Assembly (NCBI RefSeq): GCF_020379485.1
Contig: NC_063437.1
Coordinates: 15,897,726 to 15,961,725, forward strand
Direction: 5' to 3'
DNA from: Brassica napus
Lineage: Eukaryota; Streptophyta; Magnoliopsida; Brassicales; Brassicaceae
Length of the DNA: 64,000 nucleotides
Part shown: positions 34,501-46,648 of the stretch, piece after piece
Layout: every line of letters starts with the position of its first letter
Position numbering within the stretch: the first letter of the stretch is position 1
The notes under the pieces: generated by a model
Seen by the model: only the letters and a program-made list of their open reading frames with translations
What the model was told of the DNA's origin: nothing
Databases searched by the model: none
Made by a program: the position numbers and the translations under genes

Positions 34501-36420
34501 GTGGTTTAGAAATTAGGATAACAAAAAATTTTGTTGATAGATGAGTATTTTTTTAGATTTTTTTATCAATAGGTTGTATATTTTAGATAAATTCTGAAAA
34601 TTTCTATTTTAGGAAAGTTTTCATTTTTTTATAGAAATATTGTAGATTTGGGGTTGTGATTTAGAAATTAGCATAACAAGAATTTTTGTTGATAGATGAG
34701 TATTCTTTTAGATTTTTTGATCAATAGTTGTATTTTTTAAAAATAATTCTCAAAAATTCTATTTTAGGAAAGTTCTCATTTTTTATAGAAATATTTTAGA
34801 TTTGGGGTTGTGGTTTAGAAATTAGGATAACAAGAATTTTTGTTGATAGATGAGTATTCTTTTAGATTTTTTGATCAATAAGTTACATTTTTAAAAAATA
34901 ATTCTCAAAAATTCTATTTTAGGAAAGTTCTCATTTTTTATAGAAATATTTTAGATTTGGGGTTTGTGGTTTAGAAATTAGGATAACAATAATTTTTGTT
35001 GATAGATGAGTATTTTTTTAGATTTTTTGATCAATAGTTGTATTTTTTAAATATAATTCCCAAAAATTCTATTTTAGGAAAGTTTTCATTTTTTCATAGA
35101 AATATTGTAGATTTGGGATTGTGGTTTAGAAATTAGGATAACAAGAATTTTTGTTGATAGATGAGTATTTTTTTATATTTTTTGATCAATAAGTTACATT
35201 TTTAAAAAATAATTCTCAAAAATTCTATTTTAGGAAAGTTTTCATTTTTATAGAAATATTGCAGATTTGGGGTTGTGATTTAGAAATTAGGATAATAATA
35301 ATTTTTGTTGATAGGTGAGTATTCTCTTAGATTTTTTGATCAATAGTTGTATTTTTTAAATATAATTCTCAAAAATTCTATTTTAGGAAAGTTTTCATTT
35401 TTTCATAGAAATATTGTAGATTTGGGGTTGTGGTTTAGAAATTAGGATAACAAGAATTTTTGTTGATAGATGAGTATTCTTTTAGATTTTTTGATCAATA
35501 GTTGTATTTTTAAAAATATAATGCTCAAAAATTCTATTTTAGGAAATTTTTCATTTTTCATAGAAATATTGTAGATTTGGGGTTGTGGTTTAGAAATTAG
35601 GATAACAAGAATTTTTGTTGATATATGAGTATTTTTTTTAATTTTTTGATCAATAAGTTACATTTTTAAAAAATAATTCTCAAAAATTCTATTTAAGGAA
35701 AGTTTTCATTTTTTATAAAAATATTGCAGATTTGGGGTTGTGATTTAGAAATTAGGATAATAATAATTTTTGTTGATAGGTGAGTATTCTCTTAGATTTT
35801 TTTTATCAATAGTTGTATTTTTTAAAAATAATTCTCAATAATTCTATTTTAGGAAAGTTTTCATTTTTTCATAGAAATATTGTAGATTTGGGGTTGTGGT
35901 TTAGAAATTAGGATAACAAAAAATTTTGTTGATAGATGAGTATTTTTTAGATTTTTTATCAATAGGTTGTATTTTAGATAAATTCTCAAAATTTCTATTT
36001 TAGGAAAGTTTTCATTTTTTTTATAGAAATATTGTAGATTTGGGGTTGTGATTTAGAAATTAGGATAACAAGAATTTTTGTTGATAGATGAGTATTCTTT
36101 TAGATTTTTTGATAAATAGTTGTATTTATTAAATATAATTCTCAAAAATTCTATTTTAGGAAAGTTTTCATTTTTTCATAGAAATATTGTAGATTTGGGG
36201 TTGTGGTTTAGAAATTAGGATAACAAGAATTTTTGTTGATAGATGAGTATTTTTTTAGATTTTTTGATCAATAGTTGTATTTTTAAAATATAATTCTCAA
36301 AAATTCTATTTTAGGAAAGTTTTCATTTTTTCATAGAAATATTGTAGATTTGGGATTGTGGTTTAGAAATTAGGATAACAAGAATTTTTGTTCATAGATG
36401 AGTATTTTTTTATATTTTTT
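31590..36420. repeat. higher-order repeat, period about 1.7 kb (11 monomers), about three units
   Basis: Diagnostic variants recur at a fixed spacing: AATGCTCAAAAATTC at 32112, 33814 and 35520 (1702 and 1706 bp apart), and TTAGCATAAC at 32961 and 34668 (1707 bp apart). Runs of variant monomers follow the same order in each unit. The third unit seems to lack about two monomers near 35820. The 1.7-kb period equals 11 monomers of 155 bp. Confidence 0.88.
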
Positions 36421-39400
36421 GATCAATAAGTTACATTTTTAAAAAATAATTCTCAAAAATTCTATTTAAGGAAAGTTTTCATTTTTGTAGAAATATTGCA
36501 AATTTGGTGTTGTGATTTAGAAATTAGGATAATAACAATTTTTGTTGATAGTTGAGTATTCTTTTAGTTTTTTGATCAATAGTTGTATTTATTAAATATA
36601 ATTCTCAAAAATTCTATTTTAGGAAAGTATTCATTTTTACATAGAAATATTGTAGATTTGGGGTTGTGGTTTTGTAATTAGGATAACAAGAATTTTTGTT
36701 GATATATGAGTATTCTTTTAGTTTTTTGATCAATAGTTGTATTTATTAAATATAATTCTCAAAAATTCTATTTTAGGAAAGTATTCATTTTTACATAGAA
36801 ATATTGTAGATTTGGGGTTGTGGTTTTGTAATTAGGATAACAAGAATTTTTGTTGATAGATGAGTATTTTTTTAATTATTTGATCAATAAGTTGTATTTT
36901 TTAAAAATAATTCTCAAAAATTCTATTTTAGGAAAGTTTTCATTTTTACTTAAAAATATTGTAGATTTGGAGTTGTGGTTTAGTAATTAGGATAACAAGA
37001 ATTTTTGTTGATAGATGAGTATTCTTTTAGATTTTTTAATCAATAGTTGTATTTTTTAAATATAATTCCCAAAAATTCTATTTTAGGAAAGTTTTCATTT
37101 TTTCATATAAATATTGTAATTGTGGTTTAGAAATTAGGATAACAAGAATTTTTGTTGATAGATGAGTATTTTTTTAATTATTTGATCAATAAGTTGTATT
37201 TTTAAAAAATAATTCTTAAAAATTCTATTTTAGGAAAGTTTTCATTTTTTCATAGAAATATTGTAGATTTAGGGTCGTGGTTTAGAAATTAGGATAACAA
37301 AAAATTTTGTTGATAGATGAGTATTTTTTTAGATTTTTTTATCAATAGGTTGTATATTTTAGATAAATTCTGAAAATTTCTATTTTAGGAAAGTTTTTAT
37401 TTTTTTATAGAAATATTGTAGATTTGGGGTTGTGATTTAGAAATTAGCATAACAAGAATTTTTGTTGATAGATGAGTATTCTTTTAGATTTTTTGATCGG
37501 TAGTTGTATTTTTTAAAAATAATTCTCAAAAATTCTATTTTAGGAAAGTTCTCATTTTTTATAGAAATATTGTAGATTTGGGGTTGTGATTTAGAAATTA
37601 GGATAACAATAATTTTCGTTGATAGGTGAGTATTCTTTTAGATTTTTTGATCAATAGTTGTATTTTTTAAATATAATTCTCAAAAATTCTATTTTAGGAA
37701 AGTTTTCATTTTTTCATAGAAATATTGTAGATTTGGGGTTGTGGTTTAGAAATTAGGATGACAAGAATTTTTGTTTTTATATTTTTTGATCAATAGTTGT
37801 ATTTTTAAAATATAATTCTCAAAAATTCTATTTTAGGAAAGTTTTCATTTTTTCATAGAAATATTGTAGATCTTGGGTTGTGGTTTAGAAATTAGGATAA
37901 CAAGAATTTTTGTTGATAGATGAGTATTCTTTTAGATTTTTTGATCAATAGTTGTATTTTTTAAATATAATTCTCAAAAATTCTATTTTAGGAAAGTTTT
38001 CATTTTTTCATAAAAATATTGTAGATTTTGGGTTGTGGTTTAGAAATTAGGATAACAAGAATTTTTGTTGATAGATGAATATTTTTTTAAATTTTTTGAT
38101 CAATAAATTGTATTTTTTAAAAATAATTCTCAAAAATTCTATTTTAGGAAAATTTTCATTTTTATAGAAATATTGTAGAATTGGGGTTTGTGGTTTAGAA
38201 ATTAGGATAACAAGAATTTTTGTTGATAGATGAGTATTCTTTTAGATTTTTTGATCAATAGTTGTATTTATTAAATATAATTCTCAAAAATTCTATTTTA
38301 GGAAAGTATTCATTTTTACATAGAAATATTGTAGATTTGGGGTTGTGGTTTTGTAATTAGGATAACAAGAATTTTTGTTGATAGATGAGTATTTTTTTTA
38401 ATTATTTGATCAATAAGTTGTATTTTTTAAAAATAATTTTCAAAAATTCTATTTTAGGAAAGTTTTCATTTTTACTTAAAAATATTGTAGATTTGGAGTT
38501 GTGGTTTAGTAATTAGGATAACAAGAATTTTTGTTGATAGATGAGTATTCTTTTAGATTTTTTTAATCAATAGTTGTATTTTTTAAATATAATTCCCAAA
38601 AATTCTATTTTAGGAAAGTGTTCATTTTTTCATATAAATATTGTAGATTTGGGGTTGTGGTTTAGAAATTAGGATAACCAGAATTTTTGTTGATAGATGA
38701 GTATTTTTTTAGATTTTTTGATCAATAGTTGTATTTTTTAAATATAATTCCCAAAAATTCTATTTTAGGAAAGTTTTCATTTTTTCATAGAAATATTGTA
38801 GATTTGGGGTTGTGGTTTAGAAATTAGGATAACAAGAATTTTTGTTGATAGATGAGTATTTTTTTAATTATTTGATCAATAAGTTGTATTTTTTAAAAAT
38901 AATTCTCAAAAATTCTATTTTAGGAAAGTTTTCATTTTTTCATAGAAATATTTTAGATTTGGGGTTGTGGTTTAGTAATTAGGATAACAAGAATTTTTGT
39001 TGATAGATGATTATTTTTTTAATTATTTGATCAATAAGTTGTATTTTTTAAAAATAATTCTCAATAATTCTATTTTAGGAAAGTTTTCATTTTTTCATAG
39101 AAATATTGTAGATTTGGGGTTGTGGTTTAAAAATTAGGGTAACAAAAAATTTTGTTGATAGATGAGTATTTTTTTTAGATTTTTTTATCAATAGGTTGTA
39201 TATTTTAGATAAATTCTGAAAATTTCTAATTTAGGAAAGTTTTCATTTTTTTATAGAAATATTGTAGATTTGGGGTTGTGATTTAGAAATTAGCATAACA
39301 CGAATTCTTGTTGATAGATGAGTATTCTTTTAGATTTTTTGATCAATAGTTGTATTTTTTAAATATAATTCTCAAAAATTCTATTTTAGGAAAGTTTTCA

Positions 39401-40509
39401 TTTTTTCATAGAAATATTGTAGATTTGGGGTTGTGGTTTAGAAATTAGGATGACAAGAATTTTTGTTGATAGATGAGTATTCTTTTAGATTTTTTGATCA
39501 ATAGTTGTATTTTTTAAATATAATTCTCAAAAATTCTATTTTAGGAAAGTTTTCATTTTTTCATAAAAATATTGTAGATTTTGGGTAGTGGTTTAGAAAT
39601 TAGGATAACAAGAATTTTTGTTGATAGATGAATATTTTTTTAAATTTTTTGATCAATAAATTGTATTTTTTAAAAATAATTCTCAAAAATTCTATTTTAG
39701 GAAAATTTACATTTTTTATAGAAATATTGTAGATTTGGGGTTTGTGGTTTAGAAATTAGGATAACAAGAATTTTTGTTCATAGATGAGTATTCTTTTAGA
39801 TTTTTTGATCAATAGTTGTATTTTTTAAATATAATTCTCAAAAATTCTATTTTAGGAAAGTTTTCATTTTTTCATAGAAATATTGTAGATTTGGGGTTGT
39901 GGTTTAGAAATTAGGATAACAAGAATTTTTGTTGATAGATGAGTATTTTTTAAATTTTTTGATCAATAGTTGTATTTTTTAAATATAATTCCCAAAAATT
40001 CTATTTTACGAAAGTTTTCATTTTTTCATAGAAATATTGTAGATTTGGGATTGTGGTTTAGAAATTAGGATAACAAGAATTTTTGTTGATAGATGAGTAT
40101 TTTTTTATATTTTTTTATTAATAAGTTGTATTTTTTAAATATAATTCTCAAAAATTCAGAGCGACGCCATAGGCGATTTTCTCAAAACCACCACCAGACT
40201 CGTTTCTTCACTGGGAATTTTCGTTGCCGGCGGCTTCGGCCGTCGGAGTCTCTTTGTTTTCTTTATATTTAGTAGTAATAGTTAATAAAACCAATTGATG
40301 TTGGATTGGACATCAAATCATTCGATTTGGGAACATCCTAATCGCGTTATTTTTCTGTCTCGCCATTTAAGATCACCATGTTCTCTTCTTCAGACAGTCA
40401 TTAGGATTCGGGCGAGAAGATCATATGATTTTCGAACGGTTGGCGTGCGTCTTTTCTCCCAACGGGAGCGTTATTCTCCGGTACTGGGTTTCGTAGATTT
40501 ACGGAAGGG

Positions 40510-40795
40510 CTGTTCGTTTGGTTGCCGCAGGTACCGGCGGCAGCGGCAGCGTCAACATTCTGCGTCAACTCTTGTTCGTTTCGTTGACGCAGGAACCGGC
40601 GGCAGCGGCAGCGTCCGAACGCTGCGTCCTGCGGCTGACGCCGATAAAACCTGCGGTCGCGATATGATATGCGGCAGCGGCAGCGGCAGCGTCAGCGTCT
40701 GCGAAACGAACAACAACTGTCCTCATTGACGCTGCCGCCGCCGCTGACGCTGCCGCTGCCGCTGCCGCCGAAACCTGCGGCAACCAAACGAACAG
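40510..40795. mobile_element. GC-rich inverted-repeat element with perfect 22-bp ends, nested in the retroposed insert
   Basis: The left end 40510-40531 (CTGTTCGTTTGGTTGCCGCA GG) is the exact reverse complement of 40774-40795. The arms continue inward with CGGCGGCAGCGGCAGCG on the left and its complement on the right. A second pair with related ends (TTGTTCGTTTCGTTGACGCA at about 40572 and GTCTGCGAAACGAACAAC at about 40698) is nested within. This looks like a small hAT-like foldback element with another of its family inside it. Confidence 0.8.
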
Positions 40796-40825
40796 GGCTG
40801 GAGTTGCAGGACCGATGGCTTTCCC

Positions 40826-41584
40826 TTGCACATATTGCAAGTTTGTTTAATCTCTCAATCTCGATTTGTTCACACAATGAATCGACATAAAAAGCCGCCC
40901 TGGCCTGGGGATCACAGAGGATTGGCGCACAAACTAAAATTGGAATTGAAGATATGGATTCAAGGTATTGTTCTTTTGGATATGGCTGGAATAAGATACG
41001 ACAGTGATGATTTTGTGAGGACGATAGTGCTAGTTTGTGGTGGGTCCATCTGGCAACAAGGATCAATACAAAATCATGGTAAATATTTATACTTCAGTCT
41101 CTCCTCACTTGGAGACAGCGTTTCACCAAAAAATGAAAAATGGTTGGAGTCTGGTAATGGCCAATATGAAGGAAATAGTGTTCTGAAACGGCGTCCAATG
41201 GTTATATTACAACATCAACACAATGTGGAGTACTTTAGTTATTGTGTTTGTTGGTTTCAAATCGGGAAAAAACGTAGATCATGGAGAGTTAAGACAATAA
41301 CAACACATGTTATCTCCTGCAGCGGGAGTGTATGGGACGGATTGAGATGTAACAGATGGATCCAATCCAATGATCTTCGAAAAGAAAAGAGGCTTTTGGT
41401 CACAATGCATGACAGCCAACAAGATCATTTAAGACCGAGAACGAAGATGGATAAAGTTAGCGTATCAGCCTATTCTACGGATGAGTTAGATAGCAACGTG
41501 TTATTACTTTTCCAATTTCAAAATCTTCTTAAAAATGTGTTGTTTATCTCTTATGTTTCATGTAAACATTTGAACCCATTTTGA
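40826..41584 (+). other. open frame in the retroposed insert, 252 residues, unassigned
   Basis: The longest frame of the insert ends just before the poly(A) signal. It begins MHILQVCLISQSRF; a second methionine (MNRHKKPPWPGDH) lies 17 residues in. It has no domain I recognise and no clear transmembrane or signal segment. Trp, His and Gln are unusually frequent. It may be coding sequence of the source transcript or a chance frame. Confidence 0.3.
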
Positions 41585-44500
41585 TATCAATAAAATAGTT
41601 TGTCGTTAAAAAAAAAAAAATTCTCAAAAATTCTATTTAAGGAAAGTTTTCATTTATTCATAGAAATATTGTAGATCTGGGGTTGTGGTTTAGATATTAG
41701 GATAACAAGAATTTTTATTGATAAATGAGTATTCTTTTAGATTTTTTGATCAATTGTTGTATTTTTTAAATATAATTCTCAAAAATTCTATTTTAGGAAA
41801 GTATTCATTTTTACATAGAAATATTGTAGATTTGGGGTTGTGGTTTTGTAATTAGGATAACAAGAATTTTTGTTGCTAGATGAGTATTTTTTTTAATTAT
41901 TTGATCAATAAGTTGTATTTTTTAAAAATAATTCTCAAAAATTCTATTTTAGGAAAGTTTTCATTTTTACTTAAAAATATTGTAGATTTGGAGTTGTGGT
42001 TTAGTAATTAGGATAACAAGAATTTTTGTTGATAGATGAGTATTCTTTTAGATTTTTTAATCAATAGTTGTATTTTTTAAATATAATTCCCAAAAATTCT
42101 ATTTTCGAAAAGTTTTCATTTTTTCATAGAAATATTGTAGATTTGGGGTTGTGGTTTAGAAATTAGGATAACAAGAACTTTTGTTGATAGATAAGTATTT
42201 TTTAAATGATTTGATCAATAAGTTGTATTTTTTAAAAATAATTCTCAAAAATTCTATTTTAGGAAAGTTTTCATTTTTACTTAAAAATATTGTAGATTTG
42301 GAGTTGTGGTTTAGAAATTAGGATAACAAGAATTTTTGTTGATAGATGAGTATTCTTTTAGATTTTTTGATCAATAGTTGTATTTTTTAAATATAATTCC
42401 CAAAAATTCTATTTTAGGAAAGTTTTCATTTTTTCATAGAAATATTGTAGATTTGGGGTTGTGGTTTAGAAATTAGGATAACAAGAATTTCTGTTGATAG
42501 ATGAGTATTTTTTTTAATTATTTGATCAATAAGTTGTATTTTTTTAAAATAATTCTCAAAAATTCTATTTTAGGAAAGTTTTCATTTTTACTTAAAAATA
42601 TTGTAGATTTGGAGTTGTGGTTTAGTAATTTGGATAACAAGAATTTTTGTTGATAGATGAGTATTCTTTAGATTTTTTGATCAATAGTTGTATTTTTATA
42701 ATATAATTCTCAAAAATTCTATTTTAGGAAAGTTTTCATTTTTTATAGAAATATTGTAGATTTGGGGTTGTGGTTTAGAAATTAGGATAACCAGAATTTT
42801 TGTTGATAGATGAGTATTTTTTTAGATTTTTTGATCAATAGTTGTATTTTTTAAATATAATTCCCAAAAATTCTATTTTAGGAAAGTTTTCATTTTTTCA
42901 TAGAAATATTGTATATTTGGGGTTGTGATTTAGAAATTAGGATAACAAGAACTTTTGTTGATAGATGAGTATTCTTTTAGATTTTTTGATCAATAGTTGT
43001 ATTTTTTAAAATATAATTCTCAAAAATTCTATTTTAGGAAAGTTTTCATTTTTCATAGAAATATTGTAGATTTGGGGTTGTGGTTTAGAAATTAGGATAA
43101 CAAGAATTTTTGTTGATAGATGAGTATTTTTTTTAATTTTTTGATCAATAAGTTACATTATTAAAAAATAATTCTCAAAAATTCTATTTTAGGAAAGTTT
43201 TCATTTTTTATTGAAATATTGTAGATTTGGGGTTGTGATTTAGAAATTAGGATAATAATAATTTTTGTTGATAGGTGAGTATTCTTTTAGATTTTTTGAT
43301 CAATAGTTGTATTTTTTAAATATAATTCTCAAAAATTCTATTTTAGGAAAGTTTTCATTTTTTCATAGAAATATTGTAGATTTGGGGTTGGGGTTTAGAA
43401 ATTAGGATAATAAGAATTTTTTGTTGATAGATGAGTATTCTTTTAGATTTTTTTATCTATAGTTGTATTTTTTAAATATAATTCTCAAAAATTCTATTTT
43501 AGGAAAGTTTTAATTTTTTCATAGAAATATTGTAGATTTAGGTTCGTGGTTTAGAAATTAGGATAACAAAAAAAATTTTTGATAGATGAGTATTTTTTTA
43601 GATTTTTTTATCAATAGATTGTATATTTTAGATAAATTCTGAAAATTTCTATTTTAGGAAAGTTTTCATTTTTTTATAGAAATATTGTAGATTTGGGGTT
43701 GTGATTTAGAAATTAGCATAACAAGAATTTTTGTTGATAGATGAGTATTCTTTTAGATTTTTTTTATCAATAGTTGTATTTTTTAAAAATAATTTTCAAA
43801 AATTCTATTTTAGGAAAGTTCTCATTTTTTATAGAAATATTGTAGATTTGGGGTTGTGATTTAGAAATTAGGATAACAATAATTTTTGTTGATAGGTGAG
43901 TATTCTTTTAGATTTTTTGATCAATAGTTGTATTTTTTAAATATAATTCTCAAATATTCTATTTTAGGAAAGTTTTCATTTTTTCATAGAAATATTGTAG
44001 ATTTGGGGTTGTGATTTAGAAATTAGGATAATAATAATTTTTGTTGATAGGTGAGTATTCTTTTAGATTTTTTGATCAATAGTTGTATTTTTTAAATATA
44101 ATTCTCAAAAATTCTATTTTAGGAAAGTTCTCATTTTTTTATAGAAATATTGTAGATTTGGGGTTGTGGTTTAGAAATTAGGATAACAAGAATTTTTGTT
44201 GAGAGATGAGTATTCTTTAGATTTTTTGATCAATAGTTGTATTTTTAAAATATTATTCTCAAAAATTCTATTTTAGGAAAGTTTTTATTTCTTCATAGAA
44301 ATATTGTAGATTTAGGGTCGTGGTTTAGTAATTAGGATAACAAGAATTTTTGTTGAAAGATGAGTATTTTTTTAATTATTTGATCAATAAGTTGTATTTT
44401 TAAAAAATAATTCTCAAAAATTCTATTTTAGGAAAGTTTTCATTTTTTATAGAAATATTGTAGATTTTGGGTTGTGGTTTAGAAATTAGGATAACAATAA

Positions 44501-45297
44501 TTTTTGTTGATAGATGAGTATTTTTTTTTAATTTTTTGATCAATAAGTTGCATTTTTAAAAAAATAATTCTCAAAAATTCTATTTTAGGAAAGTTCTCAT
44601 TTTTATATAGAAATATTGTAGATTTGGGGTTGTGATTTAGAAATTAGGATAACAATAATTTTTGTTGATAGATGAGTATTTTTTTAATTTTTTGATCAAT
44701 AAGTTACATTTTTAAAAAATAATTCTCAAAAATTCTATTTTAGGAAAGTTTTCATTTTTATATAGAAATATTGTAGATTTGGGGTTGTGGTTTAGAAATT
44801 AGGATAATAATAATTTTTGTTGATAGGTGAGTATTCTTTTAGATTTTTTGATCAATAGTTGTATTTTTAAAATATAATTCTGAAAAATTCTATTTTAGGA
44901 AAGTTTTCATTTTTTCATAGAAATATTGTAGATTTGGGGTTGTGGTTTAGAAATTAGGATAACAAGAATTTTTGTTGATAGATGAGTATTTTTCTTATAT
45001 TTTTTGATCAATAAGCTGTATTTTTTAAATATAATTCTCAAAAATTCTATTTTAGGAAAGTTTTCATTTTTTCATAGAAATATTGTAGATTTGGGGTTGT
45101 GGTTTAGAAATTAGGATAACAAGAATTTTTGTTGATAGATGAGTATTCTTTTAGATTTTTTGATCAATTGTTGTATTTTTTAAATATAATTCTCAAAAAT
45201 TCTATTTTAGGAAAGTTTTCATTTTTACTTAAAAATATTGTAGATTTGGAGTTGTGGTTTAGTAATTTGGATAACAATAATTTTTGTTGATAGATGA

Positions 45298-45417
45298 AAA
45301 ACAGAAGAAGATCACGATTCGTTCACACATTCCCAACTCACATTACACTAACACCTTTGAGTAAAGTGAGCCATTTTATTATATTCATGCCTACCAGGCT
45401 ACCAATATCTGTAAAGC
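45298..45417. other. junction between array and F-box copy 2 flank
   Basis: About 120 bp that match neither the 155-bp monomer nor the flank of F-box copy 1. No 5' Helitron terminus is recognisable here. Confidence 0.5.
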
Positions 45418-46648
45418 TCTCCTCAAATAAATAGCAAGCATAAGATTTTGATTATATCCCAGTAGAAAAACTAGACTTTATCTTCTAAATAATCATTAAG
45501 CATGCTAATGACTTAGTTACAAAGAGGGTAGATCAAAAGAAATGGATTTGATGAAGCTCTGGGAAGCTTAGTAAGAGCATTGGTGATTCTCTGGTAGTTC
45601 TTGTTAACATTTTTGTCTTCTCGGTGACTCTCAACTTCAACATCAACCTTGACAGTTTCAAGACATTTCAAATTTCCCAAGAAATGCTTCTCTGATTCAG
45701 CTCTCTACGAGTTCCTCTATACCCTGAAACCTTTAGCACCTTCACTTGAAATGTCGATAAACAACATACTTCCTCCTCCTTATTCTTCCTAGCGACGCAC
45801 ACACAGGCGTCCCCGCATCTATCTGTAACTCGGTGCACAAGACCCTGAAAAGCAAAATTCATGTAACAACAACAATCAAACGAATTGTGTGTGTGTCTAT
45901 GTATCAAAACGAAACTGGTACCTCCTACCTTGATGACAAGAGTTTCTAGGTTTGGAGAGTTGTTGAGAAGAAGTGGCACCACTTGCCATCCTTTTTCTTT
46001 GTCACTCTCAAAAGACAGAGTAAGGAGCTTGTGAAAGACCGGCATTGATTTACAGTATAGGTGAAACACCTGGAGATTTATTACTATTATTTATCACAAA
46101 CCAAAAAAAAAAATGCAATAACTAATAACACTAAGACTTTGCACTTCAGATTGACACAACTAGCAGAAGGAAAGATAACAAAACTAACCTCAAGAGACGT
46201 AGGAGACAAGTCAAGGACTTTGTTTCTATAACGTGGATGTACTCGCTTTCTAAGTGAAGCTCCGAGAAGCTTCTTCGTTCCAGGACAGTGCGGATCCAGT
46301 TGTCCACTCGAGAAGCGTCGTGAGTGTGCTCACAGCGCAAAGAGAATCTTTTGATGATTGAAGAGTTGGTTAGGAGAGCTAGTGTTTTGTCGACGAAGTC
46401 AGGGAAGCCACGTGGATCACCAGTTGCAGTTGCGTCGTCGCTCAGATCGAGGCTGTCTACGAGGGAAAGCAGATTCCTCCACCTTTTGGACAGAACCAAT
46501 GTGGAAGCTGCTTGATTTGTCGGAAGCAAGGACAGGACTTTGCCAAGAACCTCATCTGGGAGACTGCTTATTGAATCTCGTTGGGGAGACATATATTAAG
46601 GTTTAAGATCGAACCAGAAACTTGTCGATTAAAGGTCACAAGTTCAGA
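45418..46648. repeat. tandem duplicate of the 24096-25835 segment
   Basis: Homology starts at CTCCTCAAATAAATAGCAAG on the low side in both copies and ends near AAAGGTCACAAG upstream of the start codons. The shared flank shows that the whole gene with its 3' flank was duplicated in direct orientation, not retroposed. Confidence 0.9.
45536..46592 (-). pseudogene. F-box/FBD gene, copy 2, large LRR deletion and a second frameshift
   Basis: The start [20 protein letters not shown] and the F-box are intact and close to copy 1. After HVIETKS the sequence jumps to the exon 1 end (CTTGTCTCCTACGTCTCTTG), losing roughly 480 bp that encode the LRR region in copy 1 and shifting the frame. Exon 2 (about 46069-45930, [20 protein letters not shown]) and the start of exon 3 (about 45845 downward, [20 protein letters not shown]) are preserved, but exon 3 shifts again in the FBD domain ([12 protein letters not shown] then stop). 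Homology continues out of frame to about 45536. The gene could at most give a short F-box peptide. With copy 1 it forms a direct tandem pair now split by about 20 kb. Confidence 0.88.

Larger units (their letters stand above)
40158..41620 (+). mobile_element. retroposed insert with poly(A) tail and target-site duplication inside the array
   Basis: The array sequence stops at AATTCTCAAAAATTC (to 40157) and resumes with the same TTCTCAAAAATTC at 41621-41633 after a poly(A) run. A polyadenylation signal (AATAAAA, about 41590) lies about 20 bases before the A-run. A target duplication of at least 13 bp with a 3' poly(A) is the mark of LINE-type reverse transcription. The insert is not AT-rich like its host. 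It could be a non-coding retroposon of the Sadhu type, a truncated LINE or a processed transcript. No reverse transcriptase motif is present. Confidence 0.88.
27942..45297. repeat. satellite array, about 100 tandem monomers of about 155 bp
   Basis: The monomer contains, in order, TATTTTAGGAAAGTTTTCAT, TAGAAATATTGTAGATTTGG, GGTTGTGGTTTAGAAATTAG, GATAACAAGAATTTTTGTTG, ATAGATGAGTATT, TTTTTTGATCAATAGTTG and AATATAATTCTCAAAAATTC. Measured spacings of AGGAAAG are 156 and 154 bp at the left end. Removing the 1.46-kb insert at 40158-41620 leaves about 15.9 kb, or roughly 100 copies. Variants recur in a pattern: ATCAATAAGTTACATT, GATAATAATAATTTTTG with GCAGATTTGG, TTAGCATAACAAG, and TACTTAAAAATATTG. 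There is no open frame of 60 codons in the repeat. It starts about 540 bp from a Helitron 3' end and ends abruptly in the flank of F-box copy 2. Confidence 0.98.

Noticed and set aside
40565..40840. Ala-rich minus-strand frame in the GC-rich insert
   Set aside because: It follows directly from CAG/GCG-type repeats in the foldback arms and is not a plausible protein.
27942..45297. CRISPR-like array
   Set aside because: This is plant nuclear DNA; the monomers are contiguous 155-bp repeats without unique spacers or any cas gene.
27942..45297. Centromeric satellite
   Set aside because: The array is short, lies between genes, and I do not recognise the monomer as the common Brassica centromeric repeat; a Helitron terminus explains its left edge better.
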